From Parahaliea mediterranea (GTDB lineage: Bacteria > Pseudomonadota > Gammaproteobacteria > Pseudomonadales > Halieaceae), in assembly GCF_003402235.1 (NCBI RefSeq), contig NZ_QEWO01000006.1, positions 186,001 through 250,000 on the forward strand: a stretch of DNA of 64,000 nucleotides, in the 5' to 3' direction. The notes under the pieces are model-generated. The model saw only the letters and a program-made list of their open reading frames with translations. It did no database searches and had not been told where the DNA came from. The translations under genes were made by a program, and so were the position numbers. This document shows positions 25,214 to 33,925 of the stretch, in pieces. Each line of letters begins with the position of its first letter. Within the stretch, counting starts at the first letter, position 1.

Positions 25214-27493
25214 ATAGTTCAATTCAATACCGTAGCTGCGCGGGTCCGCCCACTGGTTCACCGTGAACACCGACAGATTGATGGCGGTGTTCCAGTATTC
25301 CTCGTCGGTCAGGTTGTTACCCCAGGCCGCCACCCGCAGCTGGCCATCGCCCACGGGAATCTGGTCCAGCTGGATGCGCGCGCTCAGCAGGCCGTAGGCG
25401 TCGACGTTGGTGGTCGGGTCATCCACGATGCCGACATAGAAGTCGTCCTTCCAGGCGTAATCCACCCGCGCCGACAGCTCGCCGAAGGAGAAGGGGTCGA
25501 AGGTGTACTTGGCCGAGGCGAACACGGTGTTGCGCGGCGAATAGGAGAAGTAGCGATCGTCGGAGACATCCGAGCCGTCATCGCCAATGAAGTTATCGTA
25601 GTCGGTGTCCAGGAAGGCGTAGTTCAACACCAGATCCAGGTGCTGGGTGGGGCGGGCCAGAAACTCCACTTCCACGCCCTGCATGGTGGCGTCACCTGCG
25701 TTGACCACCACAATGCTGATGGCATCCTCGCCCAGGCGCCCGGCCTGGAAGTCGGAATAGTCGTTGTAGAAGGCCGACACATTCAATTGCACCCGCTGCT
25801 CGAACAGGCGGCTCTTCAGACCCAGCTCGTAGGTGGTCATGGTCTCCGGGTCGAAGGGGGTTTCGAAGGCGAAGTTGGTGGCCGCCACCCCGTTGAAGCC
25901 GCCGCTCTTGAAGCCGGTGGAGATTTTGGCGTAGCCGTTCACGTCCTCGCTGAAGCGCCAGGCGGCCACCGCCATCGGCGTCACTTCGCTCCAGCTATCG
26001 TCCACCTTCAGCGGCATCAGCTCACCGGTCGGCGAGAATACCGGATTGCCCTGGGCATCGCGTACGTAGGCGCCGGCGTTGGGGTCCGCCGGGTTGACGT
26101 CATAGACGCTGCGGTCCACCCACACGGAATGCACGTCCTTGGTCTCTTTGGTCCAGCGCGCACCGAAGGTCAGGTCCAGGCGCTGCTCGAAGGCATTCGG
26201 CGTCCAGGTCAACTGGCCGAAGGCCGCCACGGAATCATCCTTGGCGCCGCGCTCGCTGATGTCGAAGCTGTTGCCGCCAAACTGGAAAATCCAGCGCGGG
26301 TTGTCGGTGGCCCATTCGTCTTCGTAGTAGAACAGGCCCAGCACGTATTCCAGCTGGTCGGTGCTGCCCAGCAGCTGGAATTCCTGGGTGAACTGCTCAA
26401 AGTCGTTTTCGATGCGAAAGCGGAACATGTCCTGGTTGGTGCCGTCGAAGTCCGACAGGCTGAGGGTGTACAGGTCGCGATAGCCGGTAATGGACTTGAG
26501 GGTAAGGTCGCCCAGGGCCGTATCGGGCAGATCGTAGGTGACGGTCAGGGCGTAGCCGTCGATCTGCACTTCGCTGGTAAGGGCGCTGTCGTTGGCGATT
26601 TCGTCCGGGCGATCTGCGCTGGTGGCGGCATCCACCAGCGGGTAGAGGGGCGGAATCACAAAGGCAAAGGCATCGGAGTTAGTCAGGGCCAGCATGGGCG
26701 GGCGCTGGTCGGCGTCGAAGGTATCGTAGCCGTATTCAATCAGCAGGTTGTCGCTGGTCTGCAGGCGCAGGTCGATGCGTCCGCCCCACTGGTCGCGGTT
26801 GTCGAAGTCATCGCCCGAGCTGTCGGTGTTCTTGTAAAAGCCGTCCCGCTCCCGGTAGAAGCCGGACACCCGCGCGCTGAATTCGCCAAGGCCACGGCCC
26901 ACTTCGCCAACGGCGGGCATATCCAGTGCCCCGCGCGCTTCCAGCAGGTTCTCGTTGCCGGCGCCCACTTCCAGGTAGCCGTCCAGTTCACCGGTGGGTT
27001 TGCGAGTCACCAGGTTGATGGCGCCGCCGATGGTGTTTTTGCCGTACAGGGTGCCCTGGGGGCCGCGCAGCACTTCGATGCGCTCCAGGTCCACGGCGTC
27101 GAAAATCGCGCCGGAGGTTTTGGCGATGGGCACACCGTCAAGGTACATGCCCACGGCGTTGTCGCGGCTCAGGTTGTTGGTGCTGTTCACCGCCCCACGA
27201 ATGGCGATGGAGGCATTCACCGAGCCCCCCACGGTGGGGGTCACCAGCAGGCCCGGGGTATAGTCGGACACCCCTTCAATATCCCGCGCGCGCAGTTCGT
27301 TCAGGGTATCGGTGTTCAGGGCGGTCACCGAGATGGGGGTTTCCTGCAGGTTTTCCTCCCGCCGCTGGGCGGTGACGATCACCTCTTCCAGCACGGCCTG
27401 CTGGGCCAGAGTGGGCACCGCATAGCCCGGCAGCAGGGCCGCGCCCAGCGCCAGCGGCAACAGGGAACGGGCGGTATTATGTGGTTTGTGCAT
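25205..27493 (-). CDS. TonB-dependent outer-membrane receptor
   Basis: A 762-residue receptor for active uptake of a scarce or bulky compound. A signal peptide of about 31 residues ends near PTLAQQ. A TonB box follows (LEEVIVTAQRREE), then the plug domain (SIAIRGAVNSTNN, DGVPIAK, LERIEVLRGPQGTLYGKNT, GGAINLVTRKP) and a 22-strand barrel ending in the terminal phenylalanine of NYDF. The plug style is that of the large marine/sphingomonad group for hydrophobic or aromatic substrates rather than clear siderophore receptors. ATG 27493 overlaps the end of the MFS gene by 17 bases, so importer and receptor are cotranscribed. Further upstream in-frame codons give a proline-rich non-signal leader and were rejected. 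Confidence 0.9.
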   Translation of the reverse strand: MHKPHNTARSLLPLALGAALLPGYAVPTLAQQAVLEEVIVTAQRREENLQETPISVTALNTDTLNELRARDIEGVSDYTPGLLVTPTVGGSVNASIAIRGAVNSTNNLSRDNAVGMYLDGVPIAKTSGAIFDAVDLERIEVLRGPQGTLYGKNTIGGAINLVTRKPTGELDGYLEVGAGNENLLEARGALDMPAVGEVGRGLGEFSARVSGFYRERDGFYKNTDSSGDDFDNRDQWGGRIDLRLQTSDNLLIEYGYDTFDADQRPPMLALTNSDAFAFVIPPLYPLVDAATSADRPDEIANDSALTSEVQIDGYALTVTYDLPDTALGDLTLKSITGYRDLYTLSLSDFDGTNQDMFRFRIENDFEQFTQEFQLLGSTDQLEYVLGLFYYEDEWATDNPRWIFQFGGNSFDISERGAKDDSVAAFGQLTWTPNAFEQRLDLTFGARWTKETKDVHSVWVDRSVYDVNPADPNAGAYVRDAQGNPVFSPTGELMPLKVDDSWSEVTPMAVAAWRFSEDVNGYAKISTGFKSGGFNGVAATNFAFETPFDPETMTTYELGLKSRLFEQRVQLNVSAFYNDYSDFQAGRLGEDAISIVVVNAGDATMQGVEVEFLARPTQHLDLVLNYAFLDTDYDNFIGDDGSDVSDDRYFSYSPRNTVFASAKYTFDPFSFGELSARVDYAWKDDFYVGIVDDPTTNVDAYGLLSARIQLDQIPVGDGQLRVAAWGNNLTDEEYWNTAINLSVFTVNQWADPRSYGIELNYDF

Positions 27494-28865
27494 AGTCGAC
27501 TCCTGAATCCCCGGCGGGGGTGGTGTGCGAGTGAGATGCCCCTTGCATGGCATGAACCTGTTCGGCGCAGCGGCGATAGTGCGGCAGGCCGAGCCAGAGA
27601 ATAACGACAATGGTGGGTGCGATAACGGCGGAGGCCAGGGCGATGGAATAGCGCAGGGCCGCGTCGTCCATAAACACAAAATCGGTGAGGGCGGCAATCA
27701 GGCTGGCGCCAAAGCCAATGCCCAGAATGTTCACCAGAAACAGCATGATGGCCAGCATCTGGGCGCGCATTTCATTGGGGGTGATTTCCATCAGCGCGGC
27801 GGTGGTCACCCCCACCGACACCTGGCCGAGGTAGGTGGCAAAGGCCATGCACAGCAGGGCCAGCTGGGCGTTGGGCATCAGCGGGCCAATTACCAGCGGC
27901 ACGGTTTTGCACACCGCGGCAATCAGCATCACCCGCATGTTGGCATCGGCATAGCCCCGGCGCATCAGGTAGCCGCTCAACCAGCCGCCGCTGAGAATAC
28001 CGGCGGCGCCGCACAGCCCCATCACCAGGCCATAGGAGTAGCCGGCATCACTGGCGGTCATGCCGTAGGTGCGCATGAGGAAGGTGGGGTACCAGATGGC
28101 GGTGCCTATGGCGAGCATGCCCAGGAAGGACACCGCAATCAGGTGGGCGCTGTAGGCCTGCCAACGCGCGCGCATGTAGCCGGTGAGCACCGACAGGGGA
28201 ATGCGCTCGCCCTCGCTCTCGTACAGGCGCTCCTGTCGCCTGGGTTCGCGGAAGGTGAACATGAGCCCGGCGATCAGCAGCCCCGGCAGGCCAACAATGA
28301 TGAAGGCCAGCTGCCAGGTCCGGAAGGTGCCCAGCCAGCCCAGCTGCAGCTCGTCCACCCCGGCCAGCAGTTCCAGCACCAGGCCGCCGATAATCAGCGC
28401 CAGGCCGCCTCCTACCGGGTAACCCAGGTGATACACGCTGAAGGCCATGGCGCGCCGTTCGGGCTTGAAGCTGTCGGAAATCAGCGAGGCGGCGGCGGGG
28501 CTCAGGGCCGCCTCGCCCACCCCTACCCCCATGCGCGCCACAAACAGCTGGCCGAAGGTTTTAGCCATGCCGCACATGGCCGTCATCACGCACCAGAAGG
28601 TAATGCCGATGGCGATGATGCCGCGGCGGCTGCGCCGGTCCGCCACCCGCGCCAGGGGAATGCCCACCACCACAAACAGCAGGGAAAAGGCAAAGCCCTG
28701 CAGCAGGCTCACTTCAAAATCTGTCAGGCCGAGGTCGGCCCGCACCGGGCCCACCAGCAGGGTCAGTATCTGCCGGTCAATGGCGGAAAAGGTGTAGGCA
28801 AGAAACAATACGGCAACGGTGTACCAGGCCGTCGACACCGCCGGGTAGGCGTCGCGCTCGGTCAT
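27477..28865 (-). CDS. MFS transporter, spinster-like
   Basis: A 12-helix major facilitator of 462 residues. The first-helix region AYTFSAIDRQILTLLVGPVRADLGLTD and the loop GIPLARVADRRSRR are typical of the spinster-like MFS group common in proteobacterial aromatic- and steroid-degradation clusters. It should act in the inner membrane. It is the first gene of a minus-strand pair, with the TonB receptor overlapping its end by 17 bases, matching a two-membrane import route for one compound. Direction and substrate are not known. The 179 bases upstream, to the end of leuA, hold the leuA terminator and presumably this gene's promoter, which I could not identify. Confidence 0.86.
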   Translation of the reverse strand: MTERDAYPAVSTAWYTVAVLFLAYTFSAIDRQILTLLVGPVRADLGLTDFEVSLLQGFAFSLLFVVVGIPLARVADRRSRRGIIAIGITFWCVMTAMCGMAKTFGQLFVARMGVGVGEAALSPAAASLISDSFKPERRAMAFSVYHLGYPVGGGLALIIGGLVLELLAGVDELQLGWLGTFRTWQLAFIIVGLPGLLIAGLMFTFREPRRQERLYESEGERIPLSVLTGYMRARWQAYSAHLIAVSFLGMLAIGTAIWYPTFLMRTYGMTASDAGYSYGLVMGLCGAAGILSGGWLSGYLMRRGYADANMRVMLIAAVCKTVPLVIGPLMPNAQLALLCMAFATYLGQVSVGVTTAALMEITPNEMRAQMLAIMLFLVNILGIGFGASLIAALTDFVFMDDAALRYSIALASAVIAPTIVVILWLGLPHYRRCAEQVHAMQGASHSHTTPAGDSGVDYAQTT

Positions 28866-28995
28866 AGGCTCACTTAATTATGTTTATAACAGTGGCCGGA
28901 AAAGTACCGTAACGGCGCCGCGCCAATAAACGGCTGGCCGAGCAATGATTGTTTCCGTTTAGGTCACAATGGAATGTTGGCGGGACTGTTGGCGG

Positions 28996-29036
28996 TAAAA
29001 CGGCGGGCCGGGGGCGGTTTTACGCCGCCCGGCCCC
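28996..29036 (-). terminator. Rho-independent terminator of leuA
   Basis: Read on the minus strand, a GC-rich stem GGGGCCGGGCGG pairs with CCGCCCCCGGCCC around a short A-rich loop and is followed by GCCGTTTT. It lies 9 bases beyond the leuA stop. Confidence 0.7.
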
Positions 29037-29044
29037 GGGGTGGT

Positions 29045-30718
29045 TCAGGCCGCGGCGTTGGCGGCCTGACGGGCGGCGCGGTTGATGGCGCCGAGAATGC
29101 CATCCAGCGAGGCCTGGATGATGTCGTGGCTGCGGCCCACGCCGCAATGGCGCTCGCCGTCGATGTTGAGCTGGATGTAGCACACCGCCTCGGCATCGGC
29201 GCTCTGGCTGAGGGCGTGCTCGGAATATTCCACCAGCACAATCTGCTTGCCCACAAAGCGGCTCATGGCATCCACGAAGGACGCCACCACCCCGTTGCCG
29301 GAGCCCTTCAGGGTGTGGCTGGCGCTGCCCTGCTGCAACTGCGCCTGCAGCTGATCGACATTGTCGGCACGGCTCACGTTGTAATCGCCCAGGCGATACT
29401 CGCCGCCCTCCGCCAGATAGGTCTGCTGGAACAGGGCGAATATTTCCTCGCCGGAGACCTCCTTCTCGCGCTCCTCGGCAAAGGCCTGCACGGTGCCGGA
29501 GAAGTCGATCTGCAGCCAGCGCGGCAGCTCAAAGCCGTAGTCACGCTCCAGCACGTAGGCGATGCCACCCTTGCCCGACTGGGAGTTGATGCGGATCACC
29601 TCCTGGTAGGAGCGGCCGATGTCCGCCGGGTCGATGGGCAAGTAGGCCACCTCCCAGTGCTCGCGGCCGTCCTGCTTGGACAGGCATTTCTTGATAGCGT
29701 CCTGGTGACTGCCGGAGAAGGCGGTAAACACCAGCTCGCCGGCCCAGGGGTGGCGCGGATGCACCGGCAACTGGGTGCACTCCTTCACGGTCTGGATGAT
29801 CTCGTCCATGTGGCCAAGCTGCAGCATCGGGTCCACCCCCTGGCTGTAGAGGTTCATGGCCATGGTGACAATGTCCATGTTGCCGGTGCGCTCGCCGTTG
29901 CCCATCAGGGTGCCTTCCACCCGGTCGGCGCCGGCCATCACACCCAGCTCCGCCGCCGCCACGGCACAGCCGCGATCGTTGTGGGTGTGCAGCGAAATCA
30001 ACAGGCTCTCGCGGCGGGCCACGCGGTCGCAGAACCATTCGATCTGGTCGGCGTAGACGTTGGGCGTGCTCATCTCCACCGTGGCCGGCAGGTTGATGAT
30101 GGCCGGCCTGTCGGGGGTGGGCTGCCACACGGCAGTCACCGCGTCGCACACCTCCACCGCAAAATCCAGCTCGGTGCCGGTGAAGCTCTCGGGTGAGTAC
30201 TCGAACACCCATTCGGTTTGCGGGTAGCGGGCGGCGCACTCCTGCACCAGCTTCGCCCCGCGCACGGCGATGTCGATAATGCCTGCCCGATCCAGGCCGA
30301 ACACCTGTTCACGCTGCACGGTGGAGGTGGAGTTGTACACATGCACCACGGCGCGGCGCACGCCCTTCAGGGCCTCGAAGGTTTTTTCGATCAGGTCCGG
30401 GCGGGCCTGGGTGAGCACTTGCACCGTCACGTCATCGGGAATGCGGCCGTTGTCGATCAGCTCGCGCACAAAATCGTAGTCGTGGCTGGAGGCGGAGGGA
30501 AAGCCCACCTCGATCTCCTTGAAGCCCACCTTGACCAGCTGGTCCCACAGTTTGGACTTCTGGCGCGCGGTCATCGGCTCGATCAGCGCCTGGTTGCCGT
30601 CCCGCAGATCCACCGAGCACCACAGGGGCGCCTTCTCGATCTGCTGGTCGGGCCAGCGGCGAGACGCCATCTTGATGGGTGCAAAGGGTTTGTACTTGCG
30701 GTGGTCAAAGTTGCTCAT
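29045..30718 (-). CDS. leuA: 2-Isopropylmalate synthase (LeuA2-type)
   Basis: Condenses acetyl-CoA with 2-ketoisovalerate, the first committed step of leucine synthesis. The 557-residue protein has the HMGL-like TIM barrel (SVDLRDGNQALIEPM near residue 35, LISLHTHNDRG near 240, MGNGERTGNMD near 275) and a C-terminal leucine-sensing LeuA domain (about 430-557). The length and start MSNFDHRKYKPFAPI match the long LeuA2 form found in pseudomonads. An in-frame GTG at 30814 would add 32 residues of non-family sequence. It stands without leuBCD. It is divergent from an Lrp/AsnC regulator, making leucine-responsive control plausible. Confidence 0.93.
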   Translation of the reverse strand: MSNFDHRKYKPFAPIKMASRRWPDQQIEKAPLWCSVDLRDGNQALIEPMTARQKSKLWDQLVKVGFKEIEVGFPSASSHDYDFVRELIDNGRIPDDVTVQVLTQARPDLIEKTFEALKGVRRAVVHVYNSTSTVQREQVFGLDRAGIIDIAVRGAKLVQECAARYPQTEWVFEYSPESFTGTELDFAVEVCDAVTAVWQPTPDRPAIINLPATVEMSTPNVYADQIEWFCDRVARRESLLISLHTHNDRGCAVAAAELGVMAGADRVEGTLMGNGERTGNMDIVTMAMNLYSQGVDPMLQLGHMDEIIQTVKECTQLPVHPRHPWAGELVFTAFSGSHQDAIKKCLSKQDGREHWEVAYLPIDPADIGRSYQEVIRINSQSGKGGIAYVLERDYGFELPRWLQIDFSGTVQAFAEEREKEVSGEEIFALFQQTYLAEGGEYRLGDYNVSRADNVDQLQAQLQQGSASHTLKGSGNGVVASFVDAMSRFVGKQIVLVEYSEHALSQSADAEAVCYIQLNIDGERHCGVGRSHDIIQASLDGILGAINRAARQAANAAA

Positions 30719-31156
30719 GGCCGGTTCCCTGGTCCTTTGTGTTGCTGGGCTGTCTGGGTCTTCTAGTGTAGCGGCGATTGCTGTCGCGTTGTCATTTGCT
30801 GGCTTGCGAGCCACTGCTGCGCTCAGCGTGTCTGGGATGGCTGCTCACCTGATGAGCCCGTTTTCAGAGCCCGCCCTTGTGAGACCTTGCGCGGCGGCCA
30901 CCGGGGCGGTAACCCCGGCGGCACGGCAACAACAGGTGATGAATCAGCCGAGGACACAGTCTAGCGCCGGCGGCGTAGGGAATAACTGCAAATATTAACG
31001 GGCAAGCCCACAAATAAGCACAGTATCCCTACCAAAATGGCATTTTGTAGATAAAATCACCTTTGTTTGCCCAATTGCCTGTTGAAAGGCCCTGCTGAAG
31101 GCCCTGTTAAGCGCCTCTGTTAATAACCCCAAAAACCCCTGCCGGGAGCCCCCGCT
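30719..31156. other. Divergent intergenic region leuA / lrp-like gene
   Basis: These 438 bases separate the divergent leuA and Lrp/AsnC genes. They contain a 15-bp palindrome (31033-31047), a GC hairpin CCGGGG-CGGTAA-CCCCGG (30901-30918) without a T-run, and the direct repeat GAGCCCG (30855 and 30868 region). A short minus-strand frame beginning TTG (about 30990) could encode a 15-residue peptide with TTA, CTA and CTC leucine codons; this is weak evidence for a leader. No larger gene is supported. Confidence 0.6.
31033..31047. promoter_or_regulatory. 15-bp palindrome, candidate Lrp/AsnC operator
   Basis: CAAAAT-GGC-ATTTTG is a perfect inverted repeat of the length bound by Lrp/AsnC dimers, flanked by near-symmetric CTAC and GTAG. 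It lies 110 bases before the Lrp-like start and 315 bases before leuA, in an AT-rich stretch where both promoters are likely. Confidence 0.5.
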
Positions 31157-31633
31157 ATGAGCTTCGACCGCACCGATCGCCGCATCCTCGACATCATGCA
31201 GCGCGACGCCCGCATCACCAACCTGGAGCTGGCGGAAAAAGTCGGCCTGTCGCCCACCCCCTGCGCCCGGCGGGTCAAGCGGCTGGAAGAATCCGGCCTG
31301 GTTCGCGGCCATGTCACCCTGCTGGACCAGGCCCGGCTGGGCCTCAAGCTCACCGCCTACATCGGTATCACCATGGACCGCCACACCCCGGACCGCTTTG
31401 AAGCCTTCGAGCAGGAAGTTGCCAACTACCCGGAGGTGGTGGAGTGCTCGGTGGTCACTGGCCAGAGCGCGGACTACCTGCTGAAGGCTGTGGTGGCCGA
31501 CATGGAAACCTACGAGCGCTTTCTGCTTGGCAAGCTCACCCGCATACCCGGGGTGACCGGCGTGCATTCCAGTTTTGAGCTGCGCCGGGTACTGCACCGC
31601 ACCGCTCTGCCCCTGGATCACCTGGGCACTTGA
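31157..31633 (+). CDS. Lrp/AsnC-family transcriptional regulator
   Basis: A feast/famine regulator of 158 residues. The N-terminal helix-turn-helix reads DRRILDIMQRDARITNLELAEKVGLSPTPCARRVKRLEESGL (residues 6-48), followed by the C-terminal RAM/ACT-like effector domain. The length equals that of single-gene Lrp paralogues such as BkdR and AsnC. It probably binds an amino acid and forms octamers. It is divergent from leuA with a 15-bp palindrome between them, so self-regulation and regulation of leuA are plausible inferences. A short hairpin followed by TTTT is found 15 bases after the stop. Confidence 0.9.
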   Translation: MSFDRTDRRILDIMQRDARITNLELAEKVGLSPTPCARRVKRLEESGLVRGHVTLLDQARLGLKLTAYIGITMDRHTPDRFEAFEQEVANYPEVVECSVVTGQSADYLLKAVVADMETYERFLLGKLTRIPGVTGVHSSFELRRVLHRTALPLDHLGT

Positions 31634-31648
31634 AAAACAGAGCACCTG

Positions 31649-31669
31649 AGTAAGCAAGCGCTTACTTTT
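31649..31669 (+). terminator. Short hairpin with T-run after the Lrp-like gene
   Basis: AGTAAGC-AAGC-GCTTACT forms a 7-bp stem with a 4-base loop, followed by TTT. It fits a weak intrinsic terminator. The same symmetric sequence could instead be a TetR-type operator for the following SDR gene. Confidence 0.5.
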
Positions 31670-31833
31670 GCAGCGCCCCGCCGCAGCCCCGCGGGCGATT
31701 CGGCCACTTTGGCTGGCCGGATGAAACCTTGCCCGGTGCCGGGCGCCGCCGCAGTATCGGTATCCACAAGGCCCGGCCCGGCGCCACCCGCAGGCCGTCC
31801 CGGCAGGCCATCAATAACAGCAAAGGGGGCAAC

Positions 31834-32613
31834 ATGAAGGACGTAGCAGGCAAGGTCGCCATTGTCACCGGCGGCGCCAGCGGCATGGGGCGCATCATTG
31901 CCCTGCGGCTGGTGAACCGGGGGGCGAAGGTCGCCATCTTCGATGTCAACGAGCAGGGGCTGCAGGCCACCGCGGCCGAGTCGCCACAGATCACCCCCCT
32001 GCGTTGCGACATCGGCGACCTGGCCGACGTGGAGGCCAAGGTCGGCCAGGTGGAGAGCGAATTGGGGCCAGTGGAGCTGCTGGTACACGCCGCCGCCCTG
32101 ATGCCTGCCCACCAGCTTATCGACCACAGCCACGAAGCCATGGAGCGGCTGTTTCGCATCAACTACTTCGGCACCACCTACATGGTGCGCACGGTGCTGG
32201 CGCCAATGATGGCGCGCAAGCGCGGGCGCATCATCGCCTTCGGCTCCATCGCCGGCCACGCCCTGGTGCCCCACATGGGCGCCTACTGCGCAACCAAGAG
32301 CGCGGTGAACACCTACCTGGAAGTGCTGCAGAACGAAATCCGCGGCAGCGGGGTAAAAGTCCAGCTGGTCTGCCCACCGGCGGTGAACACCCCCCTCATC
32401 GACCAGAGCCTGAACACAGACAGCCCCGGCAGCCTGCGCAACGCCAAGCAGAGCGGGCGCCTGTCGGACCCGGAGAAAATCGTCGACGCCATCGACAAGG
32501 GCGTGGAGAAGGAGCGCGACATCATCTACCCCGGCGAGGCCCGCTTCCTCATGCTCTGGCACGCCTTTGCCCCGCGCCTGTGGTGGAAAACCGTGCTCGG
32601 TTTCGAGAAGTAG
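31834..32613 (+). CDS. Short-chain dehydrogenase/reductase
   Basis: An SDR oxidoreductase of 259 residues. The cofactor motif is TGGASGMGR, an acidic residue follows the second strand (VAIFDVN, NAD preference likely), and the catalytic Tyr/Lys is YCATK. The usual NNAG is replaced by VHAAALMP, which is uncommon. The C-terminal segment GVEKERDIIYPGEARFLMLWHAFAPRLW is hydrophobic and resembles SDRs acting on lipids or long-chain substrates, but the substrate is unknown. ATG 31834 has a strong AAAGGGGG ribosome-binding site; an upstream in-frame start at 31729 adds a basic leader and was rejected. Confidence 0.85.
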   Translation: MKDVAGKVAIVTGGASGMGRIIALRLVNRGAKVAIFDVNEQGLQATAAESPQITPLRCDIGDLADVEAKVGQVESELGPVELLVHAAALMPAHQLIDHSHEAMERLFRINYFGTTYMVRTVLAPMMARKRGRIIAFGSIAGHALVPHMGAYCATKSAVNTYLEVLQNEIRGSGVKVQLVCPPAVNTPLIDQSLNTDSPGSLRNAKQSGRLSDPEKIVDAIDKGVEKERDIIYPGEARFLMLWHAFAPRLWWKTVLGFEK

Positions 32614-32665
32614 CCGCACATTTGCCAAAGACGGGGCGCCGGTGGCGTGCTAGCATCGCCGCCCC

Positions 32666-33871
32666 ATGGCCTTAACACACTCACGCTTTCTCGCCGCCGA
32701 TTCCCCCTGGCTACTGGTGCTGCTGGCGGCCATGGTGGCCCTTGGCCCCCTCAGCGTAGACATGTACCTGCCGGCCATGCCCACCATGCGCGATGCGCTG
32801 GGCACCACCAGCGCCAACATCCAGCTGACCCTGAGCGCCTACCTCGCAGGCTTTGCCGCCTTCCACCTGGTGTGCGGCCCGCTGGCGGACCGCTACGGGC
32901 GCAAACCGATACTGATTGGTGGCACCCTGATCTTCGTAGTGGCCTGCATTGGCTGCAGCCTGTCGCAAACCGTCGAGCAGCTGATTGCGTTTCGCCTGCT
33001 GCAGGGGCTGGGCGCCTGCGTTGGCCCCACCCTGTCGCGGGCCATAACCCGCGACCTGTTCGGCCCGCGCCGGGCGGCCCGGGCCCTGTCACTGATCGCC
33101 ATGCTGATGGCGCTGGCGCCGGCGGTGGCGCCAAGCCTTGGCAGTGTGATGATGCTGGTCTGGCCCTGGACCAGTATTTTTGTGTTCCTGGCCGCCTACG
33201 CCCTGCTGATGATTGTCCTCATCCAGCGCCTGTTGCCGGAATCCCTGCCCCAGCGCCAGAGCCTGCACCCGGCCACCATCGCCCGCAATTTCTTTACCCT
33301 GCTGCGCGCGCCGGCCTTTGTTGCGGTGGCGCTGGGCAGCTCCCTGGTGTACGCGGGCATGCTGGGTTATCTCTCCGCCTCCGGCTTTGTCTACATTGAA
33401 ATGCTGGGCGTGCCCATGGCGTACTTCGGGCTGATTTTTTTAACCACGGTGGTGGGCTACTTCATCGGCAGCGCCAGCAGCGCGCGCTTGGCCAGCCTGC
33501 TGGATTCCAACCAGGTGGTGGTGCTGGGGGCGGCCCTGGCGGCCGCGGCCTGCCTTGTCATGCTGCTGTGCTACACCCTGTGGCCCTCCAGCATCTATTC
33601 GCTGATGCTGCCGATGATGCTCTACACCGCCGCCATGGGCCTGGTGCTGCCCCACGCCATGAACCTGGCGCTGCAGCCCTACCCCCACATGGCGGGCACC
33701 GCCTCGGCCCTGCTCGGCTTTATCCAGATGGCCATTTCCGCTACCGCCGCCGGCACCATCGGCGCCCTCATGGGCAACTCGCCGGCCCCCATGGTGTGGC
33801 TGATGACCGCCCTCAGCCTGCTGGCCCTTGCCCTGCTATACCGGGTGCGCAAAGGCGCCCCGCCCGCCTGA
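32666..33871 (+). CDS. Bcr/CflA-family drug-resistance MFS exporter
   Basis: A 12-helix major facilitator of 401 residues. The first loop carries the Bcr/CflA signature SVDMYLPAMPTM, and the second-third helix loop reads GPLADRYGRKPILI. RAITRDLFG is another family block. Expected role: proton-driven export of drugs or metabolites such as sulfonamides, bicyclomycin or cysteine pathway compounds. It lies 52 bases after the SDR and 54 bases before a cysteine synthase gene. E. coli Bcr can export cysteine, so a link with the next gene is possible but speculative. Confidence 0.88.
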   Translation: MALTHSRFLAADSPWLLVLLAAMVALGPLSVDMYLPAMPTMRDALGTTSANIQLTLSAYLAGFAAFHLVCGPLADRYGRKPILIGGTLIFVVACIGCSLSQTVEQLIAFRLLQGLGACVGPTLSRAITRDLFGPRRAARALSLIAMLMALAPAVAPSLGSVMMLVWPWTSIFVFLAAYALLMIVLIQRLLPESLPQRQSLHPATIARNFFTLLRAPAFVAVALGSSLVYAGMLGYLSASGFVYIEMLGVPMAYFGLIFLTTVVGYFIGSASSARLASLLDSNQVVVLGAALAAAACLVMLLCYTLWPSSIYSLMLPMMLYTAAMGLVLPHAMNLALQPYPHMAGTASALLGFIQMAISATAAGTIGALMGNSPAPMVWLMTALSLLALALLYRVRKGAPPA

Positions 33872-33925
33872 CCCCCATAGGGGCCTGTGGCATACTGTGG
33901 CGCCCACGCATTGCGGAGTAGTACC

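Noticed and set aside
24524-27604. A 1026-codon open frame on the plus strand opposite the TonB receptor and LysR genes
   Set aside because: It is the antisense shadow of well-supported genes; the predicted protein is His/Gly/Val-rich with no domain, typical of reverse frames in GC-rich DNA.
30719-30814. A 32-residue N-terminal extension of leuA from GTG 30814
   Set aside because: The extension has no match to LeuA, while MSNFDHRKYKPF at 30718 is the usual LeuA2 beginning.
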